Shown: positions 1 through 7,836 of the stretch, one piece after another
How positions within the stretch are numbered: the first letter of the stretch is position 1
Layout: every line of letters begins with the position of its first letter
Assembly (NCBI GenBank): GCA_002239085.1
Contig: MPNP01000020.1
Span: forward strand, 1-33,732
Length of the DNA stretch: 33,732 bases
Origin: Rhodobacteraceae bacterium bin131
GTDB lineage: Bacteria > Pseudomonadota > Alphaproteobacteria > Rhodobacterales > Rhodobacteraceae
Reading direction: 5' to 3'
The notes under the pieces: model-generated
What the model was told of the DNA's origin: nothing
Database searches by the model: none
What the model saw: the letters and a program-made list of their open reading frames with translations, nothing else
Translations under genes and position numbers: made by a program

Positions 1-171
1 TTAATAAGTTATCTTTGAAATCGTACTATCATAGGCGCAAGTTTTTTGACAAAAATCATACCTTAATAAACTTGTAGTATTGAGTTTCATTCCTTATTCA
101 AGTCAGCTCTTTTGAAACCGTTATAAAATAGTTCACGTTACTCTACGTTCTCACAGTTTAATTTAGTTTAC

Positions 172-1917
172 ATGATACGATTTATTTTCATCCGAATAAA
201 TTTGGTGATGCTCCTTTGGCTAGTGCTCTGTTTGGGTTTACGTGCACAGACTCAAGACACTTGGATTCAATTTATTGAAACCCAAAATTTCGCAACAGCC
301 AATGAATTTGCGATTGAGGTATCAGCATTAGAACCAAACGTTAAAATTTACCGAACGATATTAGGTTCTTATGCAGTTATCATCGGCCCGATGAGTGGTC
401 CTGAGGCCCAACAAAAAGCAAACAATGCTCTGGAAATTTCGACTTCTCATCCTGATGCCAATTTTTTGATTTCCAAAGGTTTCCAGTATCAAGAGGAAAT
501 TCCAACCAAATTAGCTGAGATAAGTCCTCAAAAGACCGAAGAGAAACAATCGCAAATTGCAGAAAATTCAAGTCCCCAAAGTCCGACATTGGGTGAATCA
601 ATTGACCCTTCAAACGTGAATAATTTTTTTGAGTTCGCACCTGTGAAGAAAGAGTATACCATTCAACTTGGGTTAAAGTTGTTAGGCTATTATGAATACA
701 ACATTGATGGGATTCTTGGGAGTGGTTCGGAATCAGCTATAAAAGCGTTTCAGCGCTCAATTCAACAAGAATCAACGGGTCAATTAACAACCGAGCAATT
801 TACAGTATTACTGGCTGAAATAGAAAAACGGGTTGGCTTTACCCAATTGCGAACCGCCATTAACAAAGAGTTGGGGATTAAGGTAGTGGTTCCAACTGGC
901 CTTGTAGAAGAAGTAGAGATTGACTTCCCATACATTAAATTAAAGCCAAAAACCGATCGGAATTATAATATTGTTTTATTCAATTCTAGAGGAGGAAAAG
1001 ATGTTTTGCAGGCATTTTACAGGGGATTATTGGTTCATGCCAACATCCCTGGCGCCAACTCTGAAATAACAAGTAATAGGTTTGAAATAAGATACTCGGA
1101 TTTCGAGTTTAATTTTCATGCTAAAGCAAGACTTTTTGAAGATCGGATTCGGGGAGTCATAACGTATTGGTCAACCGACCAAAGCAATTGGGCTTCATAT
1201 ATATCAGAGCTTATTACGCACAGTTTAGTCGAGTCTAGTACTCAAGTTAGCGAGTCAGTTAAGGGCGATTCTAAGATAATGCGACTCGAAAAAGTTTTAG
1301 AAGTCTCAAATACTATCGAACCGAAAAAAACTTCATCAGGATTTTTTGTCAATTCTAATGGAGCAATTCTAACGAGTTCCGATGGTGTTAATGATTGTCA
1401 GCGGATTACTGTTGATTTTAGTCAAGAAGCAGAAATAAGCTATCTAAATCTTGATACAGGTCTAGCGGTGTTAAATACTCAGGCTCCAATAACTCCCCTA
1501 TCAGCAGCAGTTTTTGCTTCAAATTTTTCAGTGGATAATTCTGACCTCATCTTGGGGGGATATTCTTTTGGTGATGCTTCAAAACTGGCCATTGTATCAA
1601 TCGGTAAGGGAGGTCAAAGAATTAAACAGAACTTATCAAATGCTGACTTTGTAATTCAATTAAACACTACGGAAGAGGATATTGGAGGTCCCCTAATTAA
1701 TGCTTCGGGAAAGGTTGCTGGAATTTTAAAGGGAAGGACAGCACTTGATAAAGGTTTGCCACATAACCTTCAGTTCGGCTTGAGCTCAAATTCCATATTT
1801 AAGGATTTGTCAGAAGCTGGAATTAACATTCAAATTGCTGATTCAAAGGAGTCATTAGAATTTGAGCAAATCAGTCAAATCGCCCGTGATATAACTGTCC
1901 TAGTGCGGTGTTATTGA
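172..1917 (+). CDS. Envelope protein with SPOR-like, peptidoglycan-binding and inactive trypsin-like domains
   Basis: The 581-residue product starts with a hydrophobic signal-like segment (residues about 5-25, ending near LRAQT), so it is probably exported. Residues about 30-105 resemble a SPOR-type repeat. Residues about 158-220 resemble the PG_binding_1 fold (LGLKLLGYYEYNIDGILG, then AIKAFQ). From about 390 the protein follows the trypsin-like (DegP/Trypsin_2) pattern: GFFVNSNGAILTSS, LDTGLAVL, then DIGGPLINASGKVAGI. Aligned by eye, the three catalytic positions are all changed: His is Asp404, Asp is Gly430, and the nucleophile Ser of the GNSGGP motif is Ile504. A pseudoprotease that binds cell wall or a partner is therefore more likely than an active enzyme. 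There is no clear ribosome site before the ATG. The domain calls come from motif recognition only. Confidence 0.75.
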   Translation: MIRFIFIRINLVMLLWLVLCLGLRAQTQDTWIQFIETQNFATANEFAIEVSALEPNVKIYRTILGSYAVIIGPMSGPEAQQKANNALEISTSHPDANFLISKGFQYQEEIPTKLAEISPQKTEEKQSQIAENSSPQSPTLGESIDPSNVNNFFEFAPVKKEYTIQLGLKLLGYYEYNIDGILGSGSESAIKAFQRSIQQESTGQLTTEQFTVLLAEIEKRVGFTQLRTAINKELGIKVVVPTGLVEEVEIDFPYIKLKPKTDRNYNIVLFNSRGGKDVLQAFYRGLLVHANIPGANSEITSNRFEIRYSDFEFNFHAKARLFEDRIRGVITYWSTDQSNWASYISELITHSLVESSTQVSESVKGDSKIMRLEKVLEVSNTIEPKKTSSGFFVNSNGAILTSSDGVNDCQRITVDFSQEAEISYLNLDTGLAVLNTQAPITPLSAAVFASNFSVDNSDLILGGYSFGDASKLAIVSIGKGGQRIKQNLSNADFVIQLNTTEEDIGGPLINASGKVAGILKGRTALDKGLPHNLQFGLSSNSIFKDLSEAGINIQIADSKESLEFEQISQIARDITVLVRCY

Positions 1918-1967
1918 ATTTAGGACATTAACCTAGAATATTTTTCTTTATCAAGATAGTATAAATT

Positions 1968-2900
1968 ATGGCAAATTCAAAAAGAATTATAGTCCTCGGT
2001 GCCTATGTTTCTGATGCCACCTTTAGAGCAGAACGAATGCCAAAACTTGGCGAAACCATCATTGGGCAGTCTTTCAAATTTGGCCCTGGTGGCAAAGGGT
2101 CAAATCAAGCAGTTGCCTCAGCACGTCTAGGATCAAATGTTTCCTTTATTTCGCGGCTTGGAGACGATGCTTTTGCAAAAATGGCCTATGAACTTTGGAA
2201 AGAAGAAGGGGTGGAACCATTAATTGTTACTGACCTAGAAAAAGGTACCGGTTCAGCTTGTATTTATGTTGACACTCACAAAGGGAGTAACGCAATTACC
2301 ATAGTTCCAGGTGCGGCGTTGAATATTTGTGCGGCGGATATTGAACAATTTAAGTATTCTATCCAATCTGGATCTATATTTATTGCCCAACTTGAAACAC
2401 CACTTGATGCGACAATCAGGGCATTGGAAATTTCTCGACAATCTAGTCTTACGACGATTCTCAACCCTGCTCCTGCAGTCAAACTTGACCGTCAAATATT
2501 GTCGTTGGTTGATTATCTTATTCCTAATGAAATAGAGGCCGAGTTGTTAACAGGAATAGAGGTGAAGTCAATTGAGGATGCGAGGGTGGCCTCAGTTAGA
2601 TTAATTGATTTAGGCTGTCATGCAAGTATCATCACTCTCGGTGAAAAAGGTGCTTTGTTCAATAATGGACAGTCTATATCAATCATTCCAGCACCTCAAA
2701 TTAGGGAAGTAATTGACACAACAGGTGCTGGAGATTGTTTTTGTGGAGCATTTGCTCATGCAATGCTCCAAAACCTTCCACCCCTTGAAGCAGTTCAATT
2801 TGCTTGTAACGCTGCGGCAATTTCAACAACTCAGCAGGGAGCCGCCAATTCCATGCCATCAATAGACGATGTGAATAATCTAATTAATTTCGAAAATTAA
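1968..2900 (+). CDS. rbsK: Ribokinase (PfkB-family sugar kinase)
   Basis: The 310-residue length is normal for ribokinase, which phosphorylates D-ribose with ATP to ribose 5-phosphate in the cytoplasm. The N-terminal PfkB signature is present (GPGGKGSNQAVASARLG), as is the C-terminal one (DTTGAGDCFCGAFAHA), with Asp256 in the position of the catalytic base and the GAGD anion hole before it. LNPAPA and IPNEIEAELLTG are typical of ribokinases rather than fructokinases. It lies 50 bp after the pseudoprotease gene on the same strand. No ribose transporter or rbsR is beside it, so another sugar or nucleoside-derived substrate cannot be excluded. Confidence 0.85.
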   Translation: MANSKRIIVLGAYVSDATFRAERMPKLGETIIGQSFKFGPGGKGSNQAVASARLGSNVSFISRLGDDAFAKMAYELWKEEGVEPLIVTDLEKGTGSACIYVDTHKGSNAITIVPGAALNICAADIEQFKYSIQSGSIFIAQLETPLDATIRALEISRQSSLTTILNPAPAVKLDRQILSLVDYLIPNEIEAELLTGIEVKSIEDARVASVRLIDLGCHASIITLGEKGALFNNGQSISIIPAPQIREVIDTTGAGDCFCGAFAHAMLQNLPPLEAVQFACNAAAISTTQQGAANSMPSIDDVNNLINFEN

Positions 2901-3287
2901 CCTTTTGCTAAATCAATTAATGGTTGAATGAGTTTACACTTCTTTTCACTTCTGACATTTACACTCTGAAACTCCAATAAATATCGGACTTTACTGATTG
3001 TCCGTATATCAATTTAAAATAAGCAGTTCTTGTACCTAAAATTGAATTGGGACCGTGAATCTCTCTTCACTTGTTCAAATTCGAGGACGCAACCTGTTAT
3101 GCTGGGGTATCACTTAGCTTCTTACCTCATGCTTCTCCTCCAATCCACTGGTTATCACATTGATGTAAGCAAAGTTACCAACTCAAAATTACATGATGGA
3201 TTTAAGTTAAATTAATTTACACTTTTGGGAGGGAAAAATGTTAAAGATAGGCTAACCAAGTTGATCACCTGACTCATTTGGCCACAA
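2901..3287. other. Intergenic stretch without recognisable gene
   Basis: This AT-rich stretch lies between the ribokinase gene and the transposase remnant. A short open frame (about 3030-3215, +) has no ribosome site and no recognisable motif. I see no RNA gene or strong hairpin. It may be debris from the mobile element next to it. Confidence 0.5.
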
Positions 3288-3589
3288 TCACACTGTAAGT
3301 TCTGCAAGGCCGTCAGATTGTTCTTGAGAATATCGAATATCGTCTTGGCACTCGTCCAAGCTCCCTAGCAGCCATTGGACTTCCAGATATGTCCGAGTCA
3401 TCTTTTCCAAACTACGCGACCTGCCTATCTTATTCTGATACACAAAGATATAGAGCTTCAGGAGCGCCACAGGATTGAACGGTGGTTGAGCTGATCACGA
3501 ATATTCCTCGGTTTGTTCAAACCCCAACGCGTTCAAATTCAGTGTATTGATATACTTATGCATCGCTCGGACGGGATTTTTCTGATCAA
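3288..3589 (-). pseudogene. IS1182-type transposase N-terminal fragment, degenerate
   Basis: Read on the minus strand from about 3589, one frame gives DQKNPVRAMHKYINTLNLNA, LGFEQTEEYS, a TGA stop at 3497-3495, then PPFNPVALLKLYIFVYQNK and RSRSLEKMTRTYLEVQWLLG. This order (xxNPVRxI, LxLxxLGF, PPxxPxxLLKLYIYGYxNxxRSSRxLE, WLLGxL) is the usual N-terminal domain (DUF772 type) of IS1182/IS5-like transposases. The DDE catalytic part is missing, an internal stop is present, and the frame closes before it (stop just below 3291). No terminal repeats were found. It is a dead remnant that marks this region as one where mobile elements have inserted. Confidence 0.75.
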
Positions 3590-3975
3590 CTTAAACATAA
3601 AATCAGAGCGGTTGCAACTTAACTGATCCGTGGTGCAGGACTTTTTGATATGGTTGGTGTGGCCTTGATCAACCTCAATTGAAAAATTTGATTATGTTCA
3701 GCATTGAATCACAACTGGCTCGTACAAGCAAGATGTTAAAAGCCTATTATTAAAAATTAATTTAGGTTGAAAGGAACAGGGATGGAAGTTCGATAATAAT
3801 AAATTGAAGAGGTTAGAGTCAGGGTCTCAAAAGCGGATTACCATTACTCAATTTAGGGTCAAATTAGCTTATTGCACAATCTCTCAAAACATAATGCACC
3901 ATTAGTTTGAATTTTCTCTTGCAAAGCCACTTCGTGTCCATTATATGCTATCAAGAACCAACCATAGGAGACCCC
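3590..3975. other. Intergenic stretch before the small gene pair
   Basis: No open frame here has recognisable motifs. The right end should carry the promoter of the small gene pair, but no clear -35/-10 pair stands out. The left end may hold further decayed transposon sequence. Confidence 0.4.
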
Positions 3976-4251
3976 ATGCAGAAATTTGATGACATACTTA
4001 AACAACATATTCAGGAGCACCTCGCTCCCGCAAGGATTGTTGATGTGAAATCAGAGGAGGCTGAGGATTATTACGGGGATCCAATCCTGCGCATCAGGGT
4101 TGTTTATGAGGCCGAAAATAATCGGTTGGATCCAGAGAAAGTCGTGAGTTTAGCTCGGCACCTGTATGAACCACTCAAAGCATATCCACCGGACTGTTAT
4201 CCTGTTATTTCATATATGATCCCAGAGGAAGTTGAATATGCAACCGAGTGA
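3976..4251 (+). CDS. Small acidic protein, partner of the HEPN-like gene
   Basis: The 91-residue product starts at ATG 3976, chosen because TAGGAG sits 5 bp upstream; the in-frame upstream codons lack a ribosome site. The protein is soluble and acidic, with no signal peptide. It contains DDILKQHIQEHLAPARIVDV, then YYGDPILRIRVVYE, which looks like an alpha/beta fold. I do not recognise a named family. Its stop overlaps the start of the next gene by 14 bp, so the two are translationally coupled and probably work together. By its size and order it could be the antitoxin-like or accessory partner of the HEPN-like product, but it lacks the GSxxxGxxxxxSDxD signature of an MNT nucleotidyltransferase. 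Confidence 0.75.
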   Translation: MQKFDDILKQHIQEHLAPARIVDVKSEEAEDYYGDPILRIRVVYEAENNRLDPEKVVSLARHLYEPLKAYPPDCYPVISYMIPEEVEYATE

Positions 4252-4699
4252 CCTCATTTTTGTTTCCCGGAGTCTGTTAGAGCTAAGGCGTAAGGGCAAG
4301 CCGCGACAAGCAGATCTCAATAGGGCTTTGAGCACGGCCTACTTTGCGATGTTCCACGCACTCTGTAGGAATTGTGCTGATTGCCTTGTCGGCAAGAACA
4401 AATTGTCAAGAAGCGAGTTGGCTTGGATACAAGCATATCGGGCTGTTGAGCATGGCTTTGCTAGGAACCAATGCAGGAATCGGACAACCATGGAAAAATT
4501 TCCTGAAGAAATAAGGGATTTTGCCAGCAATTTTGTGGATCTTCAGGAAAAACGCCACTTGGCTGACTATGATCCTAGTTACAGGTTCACCCGTCATGAG
4601 GTATTAACTTGGATTGAAGGTGCTGAAACTACGATCAAGAAACTACAAACATCACAAATCGAAGATAGAAAAGCCTTTGCTGTCTGGACTGCTATGTAA
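4238..4699 (+). CDS. HEPN-like domain protein
   Basis: This is a 153-residue helical protein if started at ATG 4238, which has AGAGGA about 8 bp upstream inside the preceding gene. STAYFAMFHAL (32-42) and EKRHLADYDP (104-113) match the helical core and the Arg/Tyr-containing end of HEPN-type domains, which occur in RNases, toxins and nucleic-acid-linked stress systems. A canonical RxxxxH ribonuclease motif is not obvious, so RNase activity is not supported. The gene overlaps its partner and stands alone in a region with transposon debris, as expected for a mobile toxin-antitoxin-like or defence module. The fold call is moderate; the function is not known from sequence. Confidence 0.7.
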   Translation: MQPSDLIFVSRSLLELRRKGKPRQADLNRALSTAYFAMFHALCRNCADCLVGKNKLSRSELAWIQAYRAVEHGFARNQCRNRTTMEKFPEEIRDFASNFVDLQEKRHLADYDPSYRFTRHEVLTWIEGAETTIKKLQTSQIEDRKAFAVWTAM

Positions 4700-5624
4700 A
4701 AGCGGCCTTAATAAAGCCCAGATTTTATATGCCTCCCCTTTTCTGGACTTCACACCCTCAAATATTCCTATAAGTGCCGCCACAACTGGCTCAACTCCAA
4801 TTTTTGATCACCTATAAATGTGATTTTGTTCCCACGTATTTCTATCATTATACTTTTTTCCATCTCACTATATTAATTTCCATTTGCAATTCCAGATAAA
4901 TGCAAGTTCCCATAATTGTTACGCTTGACGGTCACATTGATTGGGGCTTAAATCTACTCATTATGGGGATGTAAAGAAAATTATATCTTCATTATTTTTG
5001 TGAAATTCCGATTAATATTCGTTTTTTATTGTAAAATTTCTATTCACGATGTGGTTCAGGAATTGAGCGACGAACAAGGTTTTTTGGAGAGGGTGGGAAA
5101 TTATCCAGTTTTTGTATACGAGCTGAACCAAGTGTGGTCTTGCCATGATCGATAGAGAGAAAACAAAGGATATTGGCGAAGACGATTCATCCTTCAAGGA
5201 ATGTTCTAAAGTCATCGTAATTTTTGGGTGGGAATCTGGAGAGGATAAGGATGGTTGTTTTGCGAATTACTTTCCATCTTGTTGTACGTGTCAAAGGAAG
5301 ATTGCTTTGGAACCGAATTGGACATGGATGGTTTCGATGTTATAGACCATGTCTTTTATCCTAATAGGAAAACTGATAAGGGTCATATGGATTTCTTAAT
5401 TCAAAATGCGGTTAAAGTTAAATCCAAAGATAAATTATGAAGGACAAAATCTCAAAACACAAGATTGAAGGCGGTCTATAGCTTGTTGTGGAGGTTTTAT
5501 GGAATACGGGAGTGAGTGAAGGTAAGGTTAAATATCACCTCCTCCCTGGGGTTGAAAAAATCAATTTTCTCTAATACATCCAATAATGTCTTACCGAATT
5601 TATCTTTATTGAATTGCATGAAAT
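4700..5624. other. Long region without a supported gene
   Basis: This is 925 bp of AT-rich sequence between the HEPN-like gene and tRNA-Ser. Several frames of about 60 residues exist on both strands, but none has a ribosome site plus a recognisable motif. On the minus strand, two frames near 4690-4850 together read as a smooth peptide with GVEPVVAALIGIFEGVKSRK, broken by one base, which may be a decayed small gene. I see no terminal repeats or direct duplication of the tRNA-Ser 3' end that would define an integrated element. Confidence 0.45.
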
Positions 5625-5714
5625 GGAGAGGTGGCCGAGTGGTCGAAGGCGCACGCCTGGAACGCGTGTAGGCGGGAAACCGTCTCCAGGGTTCGAATCC
5701 CTGTCTCTCCGCCA
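5625..5714 (+). tRNA. tRNA-Ser (anticodon GGA)
   Basis: The 90-nt class II tRNA has acceptor GGAGAGG paired with TCTCTCC, anticodon stem CACGC/GCGTG around loop CTGGAAC (anticodon GGA, reads UCC/UCU), and a long variable arm GGCGGGAAACCGTC. The T arm is CAGGG-TTCGAAT-CCCTG, discriminator G, with CCA encoded. The long variable arm is diagnostic of tRNA-Ser. It sits at the border between the accessory patch on its left and conserved genes on its right. Confidence 0.97.
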
Positions 5715-5825
5715 CCTTTAAACTCGTACGACCTTCCTCAATTCAAACTATCGTAATAGGTTAGATTGAGTGTAAACTCTTTCTAATTAAACACTCCACT
5801 AAGAAAGGCTTGAAAGAAGTTACTG

Positions 5826-6485
5826 TCAATTAATGGGCTGTTTGGTTTTCCTGAGATAAGGTAAAACTGTTTCAAAGCCGCCAAACCGCTCTTTTGCTTC
5901 CTCATTGGAAACTGCGGGTGTAATGATAACATCATCACCTTGATTCCAATTAGCAGGTGTTGCAACCTGATGATTAAGGGTCAACTGAATTGAGTCAATT
6001 ACTCGTAGTATTTCATCAAAGTTTCGACCCGTGGTCATTGGATATGTTAACGATAATTTGATTTTTTTATCTGGTCCAATGACAAATACTGAACGAACAG
6101 TTGCATTATCAGCGGGGGTTCTTCCCTGAGAGCTATCTCCCTCAGAAGCTGGAAGCATACCATACATCTTGGCAACTTTAAGTTCACTGTCTCCAATCAT
6201 TGGATAAAAAACTTTATTGCCTGAAACGGTTTCAATGTCCGATTTCCATCGCTTATGATCCTCTACAGGATCAACAGAAATACCAATTATTTTGGTATTA
6301 CGCTTTGTAAACTCATCCTGCATGCCTGCCATGACGCCTAACTCTGTTGTGCAAACAGGAGTGAAGTCCTTTGGATGAGAAAACAAAATTGCGAAACCAT
6401 CGCCAATCCACTCATGGAAACGGATCTGACCTTCAGTGGTCTCAATTGTAAAATCAGGGGCGGTGTCATTAATTCTCAAACTCAT
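5826..6485 (-). CDS. 1-Cys peroxiredoxin (Prx6 class)
   Basis: The 219-residue product starts at ATG 6485, chosen because AAGGA lies just upstream; about 30 extra in-frame upstream residues are unlikely to be translated. Prx6-class peroxiredoxins reduce hydrogen peroxide and organic hydroperoxides. The peroxidatic site is HPKDFTPVCTTELG with Cys45, and it is the only cysteine in the protein, so resolution must come from an external thiol. A C-terminal dimerisation extension (NWNQGDDVIITPAVSNEEA) and the length fit the Prx6 group. It is a single gene with no OxyR partner in view. Confidence 0.92.
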   Translation of the reverse strand: MSLRINDTAPDFTIETTEGQIRFHEWIGDGFAILFSHPKDFTPVCTTELGVMAGMQDEFTKRNTKIIGISVDPVEDHKRWKSDIETVSGNKVFYPMIGDSELKVAKMYGMLPASEGDSSQGRTPADNATVRSVFVIGPDKKIKLSLTYPMTTGRNFDEILRVIDSIQLTLNHQVATPANWNQGDDVIITPAVSNEEAKERFGGFETVLPYLRKTKQPIN

Positions 6486-7110
6486 GGTTTTTTCCTTAAG
6501 TTTATGTTTACAAGGTTTATTTACTGAACAACATCTCGTTGGTTGATTATATAAGATGTAGGCATTGATTAGCAATAATGAAGTATTTAAGCGACTTTAT
6601 GTGTATCAGCTTAAGTAAATTCAAAATACTCATTCAGAAAACATTAAACGATTGCCATGAGCCAAAACAAGCCTGAATAGAGCCTTACTCCTTTGACGAG
6701 TGCATTCTCAACTCATTTTCATGATAGCAACAATCAGGACGATAAGTCAGCGACAATCATGTTAACAGGATGATTCCTAAAGGGTAGACGATTCCCCTAC
6801 CCCTCACAAGGTCCCCATGACCAAGGCAATATAAACTTAAAGGTAAAGATCGGCAAATGAAGAGTAAGGTAAAGACATCCCATAAACTCGGTTGCCTCTT
6901 CACGGACAAATTATCCAAACCGATAAACGATATGCCTGCTAATGCTTTGAGGGCTGAATTAATTCAATGTCATAAGCAATTGATTTTTGGTATTTCAGGA
7001 AGATCAAGAAACCAACAGAATTATTGTTGGAAATGGTCACTCAAGAAAATATCTTTCTTCCATCCAAAGAAATTTGATTTTGTAAACTTCAGTCGCAATC
7101 CGAAAATAAA
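6486..7110. other. Intergenic region, no supported gene
   Basis: This stretch lies between the peroxiredoxin start and the AlaX stop. The right part is read through by a plus-strand open frame (6857 on) that has no ribosome site at a good distance and no motif, and that runs into the antisense of the AlaX gene. The left end must contain the peroxiredoxin promoter. Confidence 0.4.
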
Positions 7111-7824
7111 TCAATCAAGAAAGAGATTGACCCTTCTGTTGTTACGGCCTTTATTTTCTACTTTTCCTAGTCGAACAGCTCCAATCTCACCTGTAGATGC
7201 CACATGAGTCCCACCACAGGGCTGTAAATCAACCGTTCGGTCAGAATTATGAATGCGAATAAGTCTGACCTTTCCAGAATCCATCGGTGGCATCACTGAC
7301 ATTGTTTTGACTAAGTTCATGTTCCGCTTGAGCTCCTCTGAACTGATCCATTCGTCACTAACTTGGTAGTTTTGATTGATGATGGCATTAAGTTGATCTT
7401 GTATCTGGGCTTTATTGTCAAGGGGTTCCGGCATGGCAAAATCCAAACGACCCTTTTCCTCTGACATTGAACCTCCAGTGACGGGGAGAGGAATAACTAC
7501 AGATAGTAGATGAAGAGCTGTGTGTATCTTCATGAGCTTGTATCGTCTATCCCAATTAATTTCTTGGGTCACATGTTCTCCAACACAACCTTTGTCAATT
7601 TCAACAATTATTTCTATCCCCTCCTTGCCAAGTTTGCGGACATCTTTGACTTCTTTTGCTTGTCCTTTAATCGTTATCTGGCCTAAATCGTTGGGCTGTC
7701 CACCACTTGTTGCATAGAATAATGTTTGATCCAATACGACGCCCCCATTGGGGCCAATATCAATAATCTTGGCCGATGACGATTTTTGGTACGCCTCGGT
7801 TAGAAAAATTTTATTTGTCTCCAT
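7111..7824 (-). CDS. Alanyl-tRNA editing protein (AlaX family)
   Basis: The 237-residue product is a free-standing homologue of the AlaRS editing domain that hydrolyses mischarged Ser-tRNA(Ala) or Gly-tRNA(Ala). It has FYATSGGQP near the N-terminus and the two zinc-binding halves: H101-x3-H105 in HTALHLL and C203-x3-H207 in CGGTH. Length and motif order fit the medium AlaX type, with the extra N-terminal beta domain. It is the last gene of the minus-strand block, 12 bp after the MscS gene stop, so probably co-transcribed with it. The ribosome site is weak. Confidence 0.9.
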   Translation of the reverse strand: METNKIFLTEAYQKSSSAKIIDIGPNGGVVLDQTLFYATSGGQPNDLGQITIKGQAKEVKDVRKLGKEGIEIIVEIDKGCVGEHVTQEINWDRRYKLMKIHTALHLLSVVIPLPVTGGSMSEEKGRLDFAMPEPLDNKAQIQDQLNAIINQNYQVSDEWISSEELKRNMNLVKTMSVMPPMDSGKVRLIRIHNSDRTVDLQPCGGTHVASTGEIGAVRLGKVENKGRNNRRVNLFLD

Positions 7825-7836
7825 TGCACTAAATTT

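Noticed and set aside
46..70. TTGACA at 46 as a promoter for the first gene
   Set aside because: No acceptable -10 box was found at 16-18 bp spacing.
4690..4850. Minus-strand peptide reading GVEPVVAALIGIFEGVKSRK as a small gene
   Set aside because: The frame to the only good upstream ATG is broken by one base, it overlaps the HEPN-like gene end, and I do not recognise the sequence.
5080..5200. Minus-strand IDHGKTTL in a short frame, resembling a translation GTPase P-loop
   Set aside because: Only eight residues match, the surrounding sequence does not follow any GTPase, and the frame is short and unsupported.
6857..7207. Plus-strand open frame of 116 codons
   Set aside because: It overlaps the antisense of the AlaX gene, lacks a well-placed ribosome site and has no family motif.
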